Below are positions 16,393 to 25,194 of a stretch of DNA of 64,000 nt, one piece after another; within the stretch, counting starts at the first letter, position 1, and every line of letters begins with the position of its first letter. The position numbers and the translations under genes are program-made. The notes under the pieces were generated by a model. The model was not told the DNA's origin. It saw only the letters and a program-made list of their open reading frames with translations, and searched no databases. The DNA comes from Clostridia bacterium (GTDB taxonomy: Bacteria > Bacillota > Clostridia > Oscillospirales > Acutalibacteraceae), in the NCBI GenBank assembly GCA_017465825.1, contig JAFTVI010000029.1, forward strand, positions 62,001 to 126,000. Reading direction: 5' to 3'.

Positions 16393-17442
16393 TTATATAT
16401 TGAAAAATTCTTTTATCTGTTTTTCTGTTATTTCGGGTACATTACCCTCTGATGCGTAGACCTTTGTCCACTCTACTGTTTTTTCAACTGCTTTTACCGC
16501 CGACCAGGTGGGTTTCCAGCCGAAGGTCTTTTTGAGAAGTGAGCAGTCGAGCTTTAAGAAGTTAGCCTCGTGAGGGCCGTCCTTTTTAAGGCACTGATAG
16601 GTCTGTCCCTCACCCCAGGAGTTGCAGAAAATCGTTGCAAGCTCTCCTGTTGTAAGGCAGTCCGCCTCGTCGGGACCAACATTGTAGTAACCCTGCAAAT
16701 TCTTATCCTCATACTGTGCCGCCGCAATCATAAGGTACGCGTTAAGAGGCTCTAAAACGTGCTGATAAGGTCTTGTGGAATTAGGATTTCTTACTGTGAT
16801 AGGTTCGTTTTTCATTGAAGCTCTTACACAGTCGGGAATAATGCGGTTATCTGCAAAATCACCGCCGCCGATAACATTGCCTGCCCTTGCGGTTGAAACT
16901 GCAATATCCGAATTATCAAAGAAAGATGCCTTGTAGCTGTGAGTTACAAGCTCCGAGCAGGATTTTGAATTTGAATAGGGGTCGTAGCCGTCAAGGGGTT
17001 CATTCTCACGGTATCCCCAGCACCATTCGTTATTTTTGTAAACCTTGTCCGTTGTAACGTTGAGGACTGATTTTACAGACGGCGTAAGACGCACACATTC
17101 GAGCAGATTTACAGTACCCATAACGTTTGTTTCGTAGGTGTACTTAGGCTGTTCATAGGATGTGATAACTATAGGCTGGGCCGCAAGGTGGAATACGATT
17201 TCAGGCTGAAATTCATCAAAAAGCGCCTTGAGTGAGTCGTAATCCCTGATATCAGCAATAACAGACTTCATTTTGCCTTCAAGACCTGCAATACTGAAAA
17301 GATTCGGCTCTGTGGGCGGCTCAAGTGAATAGCCTGCAACGTCCGCCCCCGCCATTACAAGGATTTTTGACATCCAGGAGCCTTTAAAGCCTGTATGACC
17401 TGTTATAAGAACTTTTTTACCTTTGTAAAAATCAAGATTCAT
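16393..17442 (-). CDS. rfbG: CDP-glucose 4,6-dehydratase
   Basis: 349 residues, the usual length. NAD-binding GHTGFKGSWMSKIL at the N-terminus, VFHLAAQPIV, the VTTDKVYKNNEW segment in place of the SxK loop, and YSNSKSCSELV with the Tyr/Lys pair at about 151-156. It oxidises CDP-glucose at C4 and eliminates water across C5-C6 to give CDP-4-keto-6-deoxyglucose for rfbH. AAAGGAC precedes the ATG. About 200 bases separate it from rfbF, all taken up by repeats, so the two genes probably stay on one transcript despite the gap. Confidence 0.93.
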   Translation of the reverse strand: MNLDFYKGKKVLITGHTGFKGSWMSKILVMAGADVAGYSLEPPTEPNLFSIAGLEGKMKSVIADIRDYDSLKALFDEFQPEIVFHLAAQPIVITSYEQPKYTYETNVMGTVNLLECVRLTPSVKSVLNVTTDKVYKNNEWCWGYRENEPLDGYDPYSNSKSCSELVTHSYKASFFDNSDIAVSTARAGNVIGGGDFADNRIIPDCVRASMKNEPITVRNPNSTRPYQHVLEPLNAYLMIAAAQYEDKNLQGYYNVGPDEADCLTTGELATIFCNSWGEGQTYQCLKKDGPHEANFLKLDCSLLKKTFGWKPTWSAVKAVEKTVEWTKVYASEGNVPEITEKQIKEFFNI

Positions 17443-17454
17443 AGTTTAGTCCTT

Positions 17455-17511
17455 TCAATGAACAATGTACAATGTACAATGTACAATTTACAATGTACAA
17501 TTTACAATTAA
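17455..17511. repeat. Tandem ACAATGT/ACAATTT heptamers
   Basis: From about 17455 the heptamer ACAATGT repeats in tandem, with ACAATTT variants, for seven to eight units between rfbF and rfbG. The same unit occurs at 6607-6632. No coding role. Confidence 0.8.
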
Positions 17512-17542
17512 TATGCGCTGTGTGTGAGATTCGCAAATCGAA

Positions 17543-17648
17543 TAATTTTGTGTAGATTGCGTACAGAGTGCATTTTCTTTGAACCGCCGCATACAAAGGT
17601 ATGCAAGGTGAGAAAAAATGTGCTCGGTGCGTAAGATACACAAAATTA
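17543..17648. repeat. 106-bp imperfect palindrome overlapping the rfbF stop codon
   Basis: The arms 17543-17584 and 17607-17648 are imperfect inverted copies: the first 12 bases, TAATTTTGTGTA, match exactly, and the rest pair with scattered mismatches. The apex is a perfect hairpin GCATAC-AAAG-GTATGC (17589-17604). The outermost bases on the rfbF side include its TAA. The transcript would fold into one long stem-loop between rfbF and rfbG. Confidence 0.75.
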
Positions 17649-18419
17649 CCAAACTTTCCAGGGTGCGGTGCCGTCTGCCCAAAGCTTTTCAAGATAGTTT
17701 TTATCTCTCAGAGTATCCATACACTGCCAGAAGCCGTCGTGAGGATATGCCATAAGCTCCCCTCTTCTTGCCGCCTCTTCAAGAGGATATTTCTCAAATA
17801 CTGTGGAATCGCCCTCAATAAGGTCGATAATTTCGGGATTCAATACCATAAAGCCGCCGTTGATAACGCCGCCGTCCTGCTGAGTTTTCTCTCTGAACTG
17901 CTGAATGCATCCCTGCTCATTTATATCAAGCACACCGAAACGTGCTGTGATCTTGATTGCTGTAAGGGTTGCCATTTTGCCGTGTGCCTTATGGAATTCG
18001 AGAAGCTTATTAATATCAACATCCGAAACGCCGTCGCCGTATGTAAGGAAGAAAGGCTCGTCACCGATGTAATCCCTGACTCTCCTGACTCTGCCGCCGG
18101 TCATAGTGTTAAGACCCGTATCAACGATAGTAACTTTCCATGGCTCGGAGAAATTTGTATGAACGGTCATTTCGCCGTTGTTTGAGAAATCAAAGGTAAT
18201 ATCACTTCTGTGAAGATAGTAGTCTGCGAAAAATTCCTTGATAACGTGCTGTTTATAGCCGCCGCAGATGATAAATTCGTTAAAGCCGTAGTGTGAATAC
18301 TGCTTCATAATGTGCCAGAGAATGGGCATATCACCAATCTGAATCATAGGTTTGGGAATAAGGTGGCTCTCCTCACTTATTCTTGTACCGAAACCGCCTG
18401 CAAGAATTACAACTTTCAT
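17646..18419 (-). CDS. rfbF: Glucose-1-phosphate cytidylyltransferase
   Basis: 257 residues. The nucleotidyltransferase signature is VILAGGFGTRISEESHLIPKPMIQIGDMPILWHIM at residues 3-37, followed by FFLTYGDGVSDVDI (metal Asp) and VINGGFMVLNPEI, which fit the CTP-specific RfbF branch. It makes CDP-glucose, the first step of the 3,6-dideoxyhexose route completed by rfbG and rfbH. AAGGAC precedes the ATG, and the gene follows yfhO by 29 bases. The stop codon lies in the arm of the palindrome at 17543-17648. Confidence 0.93.
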   Translation of the reverse strand: MKVVILAGGFGTRISEESHLIPKPMIQIGDMPILWHIMKQYSHYGFNEFIICGGYKQHVIKEFFADYYLHRSDITFDFSNNGEMTVHTNFSEPWKVTIVDTGLNTMTGGRVRRVRDYIGDEPFFLTYGDGVSDVDINKLLEFHKAHGKMATLTAIKITARFGVLDINEQGCIQQFREKTQQDGGVINGGFMVLNPEIIDLIEGDSTVFEKYPLEEAARRGELMAYPHDGFWQCMDTLRDKNYLEKLWADGTAPWKVW

Positions 18420-18448
18420 AGTGTACAGTCCTTTCTGTATCTGTTTGG

Positions 18449-21169
18449 TTATTTTATAATATTACTTACGATTGTTATACAAACGGGAATAGCATAAGCT
18501 ATTGCGCTTGCCGCCAGCATACCTGCAAAATAAATTTTTTCAAACACTTTTAAGAATGTATTTGAAGCATCGTTTGCAAAAGGCTTTTTCTTTTCAATTA
18601 TGTACATCGCTATAATGAACAGTGCCGCAATTATTGTGATTATTGCGCCTGCCTTCATACCGTATGGCAGATATCTGAATTCAACCACATTTTCGCCTTC
18701 GCTGAGTTTTACAGCCATAAACGAACTCATAGCAATCTCAATATCGGCTTCCTCACCGTTGACTTCACAGGTCCAGCCTCTGTCATACGTAACGGGAATG
18801 AATACATATGTATCATCTTTATCAACCTTTACCGTTGCGGTGAGGCTCTTCGGTCCTGTGGTAACATCGGCGTTATTGTTTTTGTTGATTTCACAAAGGT
18901 CGTTGAGCTTGGTGTAATCAAAGTATCCTACCGTAACCTTTATATCACTGCCCACATTTTTAAGAGCGTATATTGCAATTTCAATATCCTCGTCGGTCCT
19001 TACACCAAGGTCTATAAGCTCGTTGTGGAAATTATTGGGATAGTTATAATTCGTATCGTCACCAAGGTAAGTAAGGTCAACCTTTTTGCCGTTGATAAGC
19101 ACCATCGCGGCGCCTCTGTTGGCAACGGAGTTTTCAATGTCGATATGCAGATAAACGTGCTTTGTGCCCTCAACGCTGACTGTTGTTTCAAAATCCTTTG
19201 AACAGTCAAAGGAAAATTCCTCTGTTGTACAAAGCTTATCGTTTTTGCCCGTAAGCGCCTTGTAAAGCTGATTATTGGTTGCAAAAACATTGTTATTCTC
19301 TACAATGTCAATATCCATAAACTCCTGATTTACAAGCAGACCCACAGGAAGAGTCATATTATTGCTGTAAAGATGACTGTCACCGATATCATAAAGGTAT
19401 GTATATTCGTATCCGTCAAGCTCACGCTCACTGAAAGTATACTTGATATTGAGAAGTGCGTCAGAAAGAAGCGTACCTACGCTGTCGAGAACTCTTGTGT
19501 AAATCTGCGAATATCCCAACGACTCCATAGTTGCGGTCATATCCGAAGACACAAGATGCGTAAAGTTTGAAAGTGCGGGGTATTCAAAGAACAAAGGATA
19601 GTTGCTGTTAAGGCGTATATCCGCATCCTTTATACGTGAAAGATTGTCGTTTTCGAGCTGCAGATCCACTGCCATTTCCAACGAATCGGAAACAAAATTG
19701 AGGTTGTACATACTTGACCTTTCGGAGGTGTCCGAATTTGTGCCGAATGAAACGTTTGCAAGCAGACCAATCTCAGCAAGCAGTACGCCTGCAATCATAA
19801 CGTACGAGAGCTTCTTTGAGCCGATAAACATACACAGCACATAGAACACCGCAAGCAACACGAAGGCTATAAACATCCATTTGTCGCAGTCGTCAATAAC
19901 AAGCTTGCTGTATTTAAGACCCGATACGCTTGAAACCTGCTCGTACACTTTTGTAACGAGAAGATATATACCTCCTGCCGCACAGGCAACAGCGGGTATG
20001 ATAAGAGCAACAATATTTTTGCCCTTGATTGAGAAAAGGAAATCCTGCATATTCTGCAAAACGAAAGCCGCAACGCAGACGAGCATAAATATGAGCATAT
20101 ACAGGTATCTCAGGGGGAACTGCACATATGAGCCCAGATGCCATATGAGATTTATGTTTTCAAAAAACACCGGAAGCACAAGCATCAGCACGGAAAGGCT
20201 GAAGAATGCACAGGCTTTTTTATGCTTTTTGCCGTTCACCCACAGAATCACAAGGAACGCAAGGAAAATTGACGTTACAAGCAGAACAACCGTAAGCTTC
20301 TGTGTGGAATAGGTAGTGTCCGTAAGAAAAATCTTTAAAATTGAATCGAGAGTTGTTTCCTCACTTTTAATCTCGTACCTTGTGGACTGGAACATATAAA
20401 ACACGGTAGGTACGTTTATTACGGCAGACGCCACCAATGCCGATACCGATGTAACACCGAAACGAACTATTGCCATTTTTCTTGTATCCTTCGGCTGAAT
20501 GAACGCAAGGTACAGAAAGCCCACAAACAGCAGGAACATAAACACCATATAGGATATGTAAATGGACAAAAGCAGAGTGTATGTAAGCACAAGGGTGTAT
20601 GGCATCCACTTGCCCGTTCTGAACATATGCAACAGCGTCGCAATAAGGAACGGGAACATAAATGCGGCATCTATCCAACCCATATTGGTGTAGTAAACGA
20701 GTATGAATGCGCTGAATGCGTATGCGACACTTAAAACGATCTGCCAGTATGACGGAATTTTAAACTCTTTTCTTAGAAAGAATACCATTGAGAGAGCCGC
20801 CATTGTGATTTTGAAAATAATAAGGAACGGAATACCGTTTACAATGCCGTCACGGGGGCAAAGGAAGGTAAATATTATTTCCCAGGGCTTTAAGATATAA
20901 AATCCGGTGGTAAGCACCTGTGCGCCTGCGGCAGTTTCCCAGTTGAGCAGAAGTGACTTTTCAAAGCCTGAGTGGAGATAATCCCAGAAGTATGTATAGT
21001 TGGAAATTGTCTGCTGAACCATATCATCACAGACCACACTGCCTGTGCCGAAAGGATAAATTCCGTTTACGGCATATATTACAAGAATAACGGCAACGCT
21101 TATAAGTCCCGTTATTGCATAGGGCAAAATCTTGAACAGAGTTTCTCTTTTTTTCACTGCCAACTGCAT
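18449..21169 (-). CDS. YfhO-family polytopic membrane protein (GT-C type)
   Basis: 906 residues. About a dozen membrane helices in the first 480 residues, one more near 855-875 and one close to the C-terminus, with a roughly 380-residue extracytoplasmic beta-rich domain between. The N-terminal loop (PFGTGSVVCDDMVQQ with an acidic DD after helix 1) is typical of YfhO, which in Bacillus glycosylates lipoteichoic acid outside the cell. As first gene of the operon it likely acts on the same lipid-linked sugar that the downstream genes make. GGAG is 4-5 bases before the ATG. Confidence 0.85.
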   Translation of the reverse strand: MQLAVKKRETLFKILPYAITGLISVAVILVIYAVNGIYPFGTGSVVCDDMVQQTISNYTYFWDYLHSGFEKSLLLNWETAAGAQVLTTGFYILKPWEIIFTFLCPRDGIVNGIPFLIIFKITMAALSMVFFLRKEFKIPSYWQIVLSVAYAFSAFILVYYTNMGWIDAAFMFPFLIATLLHMFRTGKWMPYTLVLTYTLLLSIYISYMVFMFLLFVGFLYLAFIQPKDTRKMAIVRFGVTSVSALVASAVINVPTVFYMFQSTRYEIKSEETTLDSILKIFLTDTTYSTQKLTVVLLVTSIFLAFLVILWVNGKKHKKACAFFSLSVLMLVLPVFFENINLIWHLGSYVQFPLRYLYMLIFMLVCVAAFVLQNMQDFLFSIKGKNIVALIIPAVACAAGGIYLLVTKVYEQVSSVSGLKYSKLVIDDCDKWMFIAFVLLAVFYVLCMFIGSKKLSYVMIAGVLLAEIGLLANVSFGTNSDTSERSSMYNLNFVSDSLEMAVDLQLENDNLSRIKDADIRLNSNYPLFFEYPALSNFTHLVSSDMTATMESLGYSQIYTRVLDSVGTLLSDALLNIKYTFSERELDGYEYTYLYDIGDSHLYSNNMTLPVGLLVNQEFMDIDIVENNNVFATNNQLYKALTGKNDKLCTTEEFSFDCSKDFETTVSVEGTKHVYLHIDIENSVANRGAAMVLINGKKVDLTYLGDDTNYNYPNNFHNELIDLGVRTDEDIEIAIYALKNVGSDIKVTVGYFDYTKLNDLCEINKNNNADVTTGPKSLTATVKVDKDDTYVFIPVTYDRGWTCEVNGEEADIEIAMSSFMAVKLSEGENVVEFRYLPYGMKAGAIITIIAALFIIAMYIIEKKKPFANDASNTFLKVFEKIYFAGMLAASAIAYAIPVCITIVSNIIK

Positions 21170-21186
21170 TCATCTCCGAGTTCACA

Positions 21187-21208
21187 ATTCAGAAACATTT
21201 TTCTGAAT
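21187..21208 (-). promoter_or_regulatory. Leader hairpin upstream of yfhO
   Basis: Perfect 9-bp stem ATTCAGAAA/TTTCTGAAT with a 4-base loop in the 5' untranslated region, between the promoter and the ribosome site. It could affect translation or stability of the operon mRNA. Confidence 0.5.
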
Positions 21209-21224
21209 AAATCTATACAGATAA

Positions 21225-21253
21225 AGAATACCACAACATATTGTTTTAGTCAA
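21225..21253 (-). promoter_or_regulatory. Promoter of the yfhO/CDP-sugar operon
   Basis: On the minus strand TTGACT (21248-21253), a 17-base spacer and TATTCT (21225-21230). Confidence 0.6.
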
Positions 21254-21307
21254 GAATAAAAGCTTTATTATTACATTATATATTTCAGATTTAATTCCTT
21301 TCGCCTA

Positions 21308-21336
21308 TTGATTTTAATGTCTGTTTATGTTAAATT
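21308..21336 (+). promoter_or_regulatory. Promoter of the membrane-protein gene at 21374
   Basis: TTGATT (21308-21313), a 17-base spacer and TAAATT (21331-21336). It argues against any start codon before about 21345. Confidence 0.45.
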
Positions 21337-21373
21337 AAAGGTTGAAAATACGAACATCCCGAGGAGTACCCTT

Positions 21374-22861
21374 ATGAAAAAGAAGCTTTTATCTCTTACG
21401 GCAGTAATAATCGGTCTGTCCTTGTGCAGTGTGACCGCTTTTGCCGCTGATATAACCGCAACACCTGCAAAATCCTGGAGCAATTTTTTTGATTATCTTG
21501 CTCAGTGCCCCGTTGCAATAGCCGTTGCTGCTGCAAGTGCGGTTGTGGTACTTGCATTAATTATCTTCCGCAAGCCGTTGGCAAAAAAGCTTGACAATTC
21601 TTCATCCGCACAGATGATTAATGCTTTTATTGCGTTATTTGCAGTATGCGGCATAGGAACTTTTGCAATGGCTCTTGTGTCCGACGGCGTAACATTCGGT
21701 CATTTGCTTCATTCCGAAAACACAAGCACAGGCGCAACTTTTCATTTTTACGATTATCTTAACACTCTGCGTGATGCAGGCAGTAAAAATTTTGAGCAGG
21801 GCGGATACGACTACTCCCCTATGTCATTACTGATTTTCTATGTAATTGCACAGTTTATGCCCACCAAGTACATATTCTCAGCCGGATTCCCTGCACTTAT
21901 CCAGATGTCAAGAAACCAGACGTTTATTTACTGCTATCTTATCATTCTTATGCTTCTGATAGTGTTCACATACAAATTGAACAGAAATATGCTCCGCCAT
22001 AACGGTTGCAGATTCAGAAACGAGCTGTTTGCATTTCTTCTCGTTATTTCCTACCCTGCCCTTTACTGTATAAAGCTGGGAAATATCGTAGGATTGAGCT
22101 ATGCGTTCCTTATGTTTTTCATCGCGTTCCGTGACAGCGAAAAACGCAGTGTAAAGGAATTTGCACTTCTTTCTCTTGCGATGTCTGCGGCAATCACACC
22201 TTATACTATTATTTTCATTCTTTTATTTTTTACAAAGGACAAAAACTCCTTATACAACTGTTCAAAAGCACTGCTCTATTCGGTAGCACTGTTCATTGCT
22301 CCCGCTTTCTTCACAGGCTTCGGCAATATGGCACAGTACATTAAGAATCTCTTTATTATCCCCGAAAGTCTGTCCATAGAAAACATTGCAATTTCAAACA
22401 TTTTCAGATTTATCGGCATTGATAACAACGCCGTTATATATGTTCTCTCAGCTGTGTTTGAAATTATTGCTCTCGGTTGCATCTTCATTCTTCCCACCGC
22501 ATGGCAGAAATCAGCGGCGGCAGTCTATTTTATAATAAATCTTGTACCCTCAGAGCCAAATGCAATTCTTCTGCTTGTATTTATACCGCTTGTACTTATG
22601 CTTGCAGAAAAAGCTCACAAAGCAATTGACTGGCTGTATCTTGCGGCATTCGCATTACTGATACTGCCTGTTCCGGAATGGTTCTGGGCAGACAGGGCAG
22701 ATTTCAGCGCAATGTTTGAAAGCTTGGAATTTTTTGTAGTTCACAATGCAAACGAGCTTGTAGCTCCCTTTGCGGTTCAGTTGATTTTTGTGCTTATTGT
22801 CTGTCAGTCGATATCTGCGCTTATAAAAAACAAAAAGAAAAAATCTTTGCCGACAGAATAA
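21374..22861 (+). CDS. Polytopic membrane protein, possible GT87-like (GT-C) glycosyltransferase
   Basis: 495 residues from the ATG at 21374 (GAGGAG upstream; a frame extension of 22 codons overlaps the promoter). The N-terminus looks like a signal peptide (MKKKLLSLTAVIIGLSLCSVTAFAA) and about ten membrane helices follow. A periplasmic-side loop after helix 3 contains FYDYLNTLRDAG...GGYDYSPMSLLIFY, reminiscent of the D-x-YPP loop of DUF2029/GT87 polyprenol-dependent mannosyltransferases. It lies divergent from the yfhO operon, so a role in surface glycans is plausible. The family call is tentative; hypothetical membrane protein is the safe label. Confidence 0.6.
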   Translation: MKKKLLSLTAVIIGLSLCSVTAFAADITATPAKSWSNFFDYLAQCPVAIAVAAASAVVVLALIIFRKPLAKKLDNSSSAQMINAFIALFAVCGIGTFAMALVSDGVTFGHLLHSENTSTGATFHFYDYLNTLRDAGSKNFEQGGYDYSPMSLLIFYVIAQFMPTKYIFSAGFPALIQMSRNQTFIYCYLIILMLLIVFTYKLNRNMLRHNGCRFRNELFAFLLVISYPALYCIKLGNIVGLSYAFLMFFIAFRDSEKRSVKEFALLSLAMSAAITPYTIIFILLFFTKDKNSLYNCSKALLYSVALFIAPAFFTGFGNMAQYIKNLFIIPESLSIENIAISNIFRFIGIDNNAVIYVLSAVFEIIALGCIFILPTAWQKSAAAVYFIINLVPSEPNAILLLVFIPLVLMLAEKAHKAIDWLYLAAFALLILPVPEWFWADRADFSAMFESLEFFVVHNANELVAPFAVQLIFVLIVCQSISALIKNKKKKSLPTE

Positions 22862-22868
22862 CAGCTTT

Positions 22869-22897
22869 GCCGACGGAATTTACCGCCGGCTTTTTTT
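22869..22897 (+). terminator. Terminator after the membrane-protein gene
   Basis: Stem GCCGaCGG/CCGcCGGC with a 6-base loop followed by seven T. Confidence 0.8.
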
Positions 22898-23159
22898 AAT
22901 GCTTGTATTTTCCGCCCGATTCCTTACCGTTCTGCTCTCTCCAGCGTTTACGCTCGTCATCAACGGATTCAGCAACCTTTTTGGAAAGTCCCTGCGCGAT
23001 TTCGGGATAGGAATTATCCGTATTTGCTGTTGCCTGCACGTTGCATCTGCCGAAACGGTTAACTGTCTGATAGCAGTTTTCGGGAGTGGTCTCATCTGTT
23101 TCAAGGCTGGGATTCAATACGTATCCCATATTATTCTTTTTCATTTTATTTTTATTCAT
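22896..23159 (-). CDS. Small hypothetical protein
   Basis: 87 residues from ATG 23159 (GGGTG about 8 bases upstream; the frame extends 12 codons more without a ribosome site). Hydrophilic and Asn/Glu/Lys-rich, with conserved-looking TPENCYQTVNRFGRCNVQATANTDNSYPEIAQGLSKKV: two Cys 11 residues apart, no membrane segment, basic C-terminus (KYKH). I do not recognise the family; the length and composition recall small sporulation or stress proteins, but no known SASP motif is present. Convergent with the membrane-protein gene. Confidence 0.6.
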   Translation of the reverse strand: MNKNKMKKNNMGYVLNPSLETDETTPENCYQTVNRFGRCNVQATANTDNSYPEIAQGLSKKVAESVDDERKRWREQNGKESGGKYKH

Positions 23160-23263
23160 TTCTTTCACCCGATTATATTTTTCCGCAAGAATCAAAGGAT
23201 ATACAATGGGAATAATTCAACATTAGGTGAGAAAACAAAACTTCATACTAAAAATGCAAAAAA

Positions 23264-23292
23264 TTTACTAAACCTTAACAATTGAGTATTAT
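23264..23292 (+). promoter_or_regulatory. Promoter of the acyl-CoA ligase gene
   Basis: TTTACT (23264-23269), a 17-base spacer, TATTAT (23287-23292), 30 bases before the ATG. Confidence 0.45.
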
Positions 23293-23322
23293 GATTACTT
23301 TAACCAAAAACGGAGGAATATT

Positions 23323-25005
23323 ATGGAGCATACAAATTCTGCAATAGGCAGACCTTATCCGGAAACCACAATGTACGGAGCTATCCTCGCCGCGGCGAAG
23401 CTTAAGCCCAAGTCTGTTGCATACGATTTTCAGGGAAAAGAAACAAATTACACGCAGTTTATAGAAAAAATAAATGAAGCGGCGGCGGCATTCATCAGTG
23501 CAGGTATACGCAAAAACGATGTTGTTACCATCTGTATGCCGAACACTCCTCAGGCGGTGGTATGCCTTTATGCACTCAACAGAATCGGTGCAATCGCAAG
23601 TATGATTCATCCGCTTTCATCACAGAAGAATATCACCTACTACCTTAATTATTCGGACAGCAAAATGATTCTCACCCTTGACCTTTTTTACGAAAAGGTT
23701 CTTGCCGCTGTCAACGAGGCAGACAAACCTGTAAAAATCATAACCGCAAGAATTCAGGAAGAAATAGGTCTTGTCAAAAAGATTGCATATATCGCATTAA
23801 AAGGCAAGGACTACACAAAATTCCCCACAAGAGCGGGCGACCTTGTATGGTCAAAATTCGTTAAGACGGGCGACAAGTCAAAGCTTCCACCCATTGAATA
23901 CGAAAAGGACAAAACGGCAGTTATCCTTTACAGCGGCGGAACAAGCGGCACTCCTAAGGGAATAAGGCTTTCGGATTTCAGCTTCAATGCGCTCGGATTT
24001 CAGGTTGCAGACATCACGGGCTGTACTCTTGACGATAAGGTTTCATTCCTTTCCGTAATGCCCATTTTCCACGGCTTCGGTCTGGGTATCGGCATTCACG
24101 CGGTGCTTGAAAACAGCGCAAAATGTATACTCATTCCTCAATTTACAAAGGAAAGCTATGCAAAGGATGTTGTAAAGAAAAAGCCTAACTTTATTGCAGG
24201 CGTTCCCACCCTTTACGAAGGACTTTTAGAGGTGGACGTATTCAAAAATGCAGATCTGTCCTTCCTTTACGGCGTTTTTGCAGGCGGAGATTCATTGAGT
24301 CCCGAGCTCAAAAAGCGTTTTGATAAATTCCTCAAAGAGCACAATGCAAACATTCAGATACGTGAGGGCTACGGGCTTACCGAATGTGTAACGGCAAGCT
24401 GTGTTACTCCCATAGATTGGGCAAAGGAAGGAAGTATCGGCATACCTCTGCGTGATATGGTTTACAGAATCGTTGAGCCCGGCACCTTCAACGAGAAGCC
24501 TCTCGGTGAAGAGGGTGAAATCATCCTTACAGGCCCTACCCTTATGCTCGGCTATCTCGGTCACGAGGAAGAAAACGCATCGACTCTGCGCAAAGATGAA
24601 AACGGCACGACCTGGCTTTTTACAGCGGATATCGGCAGTATGGACGCCGACGGCTTTGTATACTTCAAACAGCGTATGAAGCGTATGATTATATCAAGTG
24701 GCTACAACGTATATCCCTCACAGGTCGAAAAGGTGCTTGACAAGCATCCCGATATTGCATACTCCTGCGCAATCGGCGTGCACGACCCTTACAAAATGCA
24801 GAAGGTCCGCGCATATATTGTGCTCAATGAGAATGCAGAGGAATCCGAAGAAGAAAAAACAAAAATTATAAAATACTGCAAGGAATACCTTGATTTCTAT
24901 TCAGTACCCAAAGAAATCATATTCAAAAAAGAGCTTCCCCGTACACTGGTGGGAAAAGTTGCATACCACCAGCTCGAGGAAGAAGCCGCTCTTGAAGAAC
25001 AATAA
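23323..25005 (+). CDS. AMP-dependent acyl-CoA synthetase/ligase
   Basis: 560 residues of the ANL superfamily. The phosphate loop AVILYSGGTSGTPKGIRL lies at about 194-211, the GYGLTE motif follows at about 350-355, DIGSMDADGFVYFKQRMKRMIISSGYNVYPSQVE covers the hinge at about 436-469, and the C-terminal catalytic Lys is in PRTLVGKVAYHQL. It adenylates a carboxylate and transfers it to CoA; long or medium chain acids or an aromatic acid are all possible, and the context names none. Good ribosome site (CGGAGG). Monocistronic between its own promoter and a strong terminator. Confidence 0.85.
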   Translation: MEHTNSAIGRPYPETTMYGAILAAAKLKPKSVAYDFQGKETNYTQFIEKINEAAAAFISAGIRKNDVVTICMPNTPQAVVCLYALNRIGAIASMIHPLSSQKNITYYLNYSDSKMILTLDLFYEKVLAAVNEADKPVKIITARIQEEIGLVKKIAYIALKGKDYTKFPTRAGDLVWSKFVKTGDKSKLPPIEYEKDKTAVILYSGGTSGTPKGIRLSDFSFNALGFQVADITGCTLDDKVSFLSVMPIFHGFGLGIGIHAVLENSAKCILIPQFTKESYAKDVVKKKPNFIAGVPTLYEGLLEVDVFKNADLSFLYGVFAGGDSLSPELKKRFDKFLKEHNANIQIREGYGLTECVTASCVTPIDWAKEGSIGIPLRDMVYRIVEPGTFNEKPLGEEGEIILTGPTLMLGYLGHEEENASTLRKDENGTTWLFTADIGSMDADGFVYFKQRMKRMIISSGYNVYPSQVEKVLDKHPDIAYSCAIGVHDPYKMQKVRAYIVLNENAEESEEEKTKIIKYCKEYLDFYSVPKEIIFKKELPRTLVGKVAYHQLEEEAALEEQ

Positions 25006-25080
25006 GAAAACATCTTACGATTTATCAACCGCCGCCTCAATCCCGCGGTATCAGGAAACCAAGAAAATTAAATATCGGCA

Positions 25081-25127
25081 AAAAGACTACAAGTCTATCA
25101 AAAAGGTAGGCTTGTAGTCTTTTTTTA
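25081..25127 (+). terminator. Strong bidirectional terminator
   Basis: A 13-bp stem AAAAGACTACAAG (25081-25093) with CTTGTAGTCTTTT (25111-25123), then T-rich. The A-run on the left lets it also stop the convergent uxaA transcript. Confidence 0.88.
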
Positions 25128-25194
25128 TGGTAAAATTCAGTTGATGAAAAAAATTAACGCACAGGTATATTTTACTTTATTACAGATTAATACA

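Noticed and set aside
17601-18185. A 194-codon plus-strand frame
   Set aside because: Antisense to rfbF, whose motifs are unmistakable.
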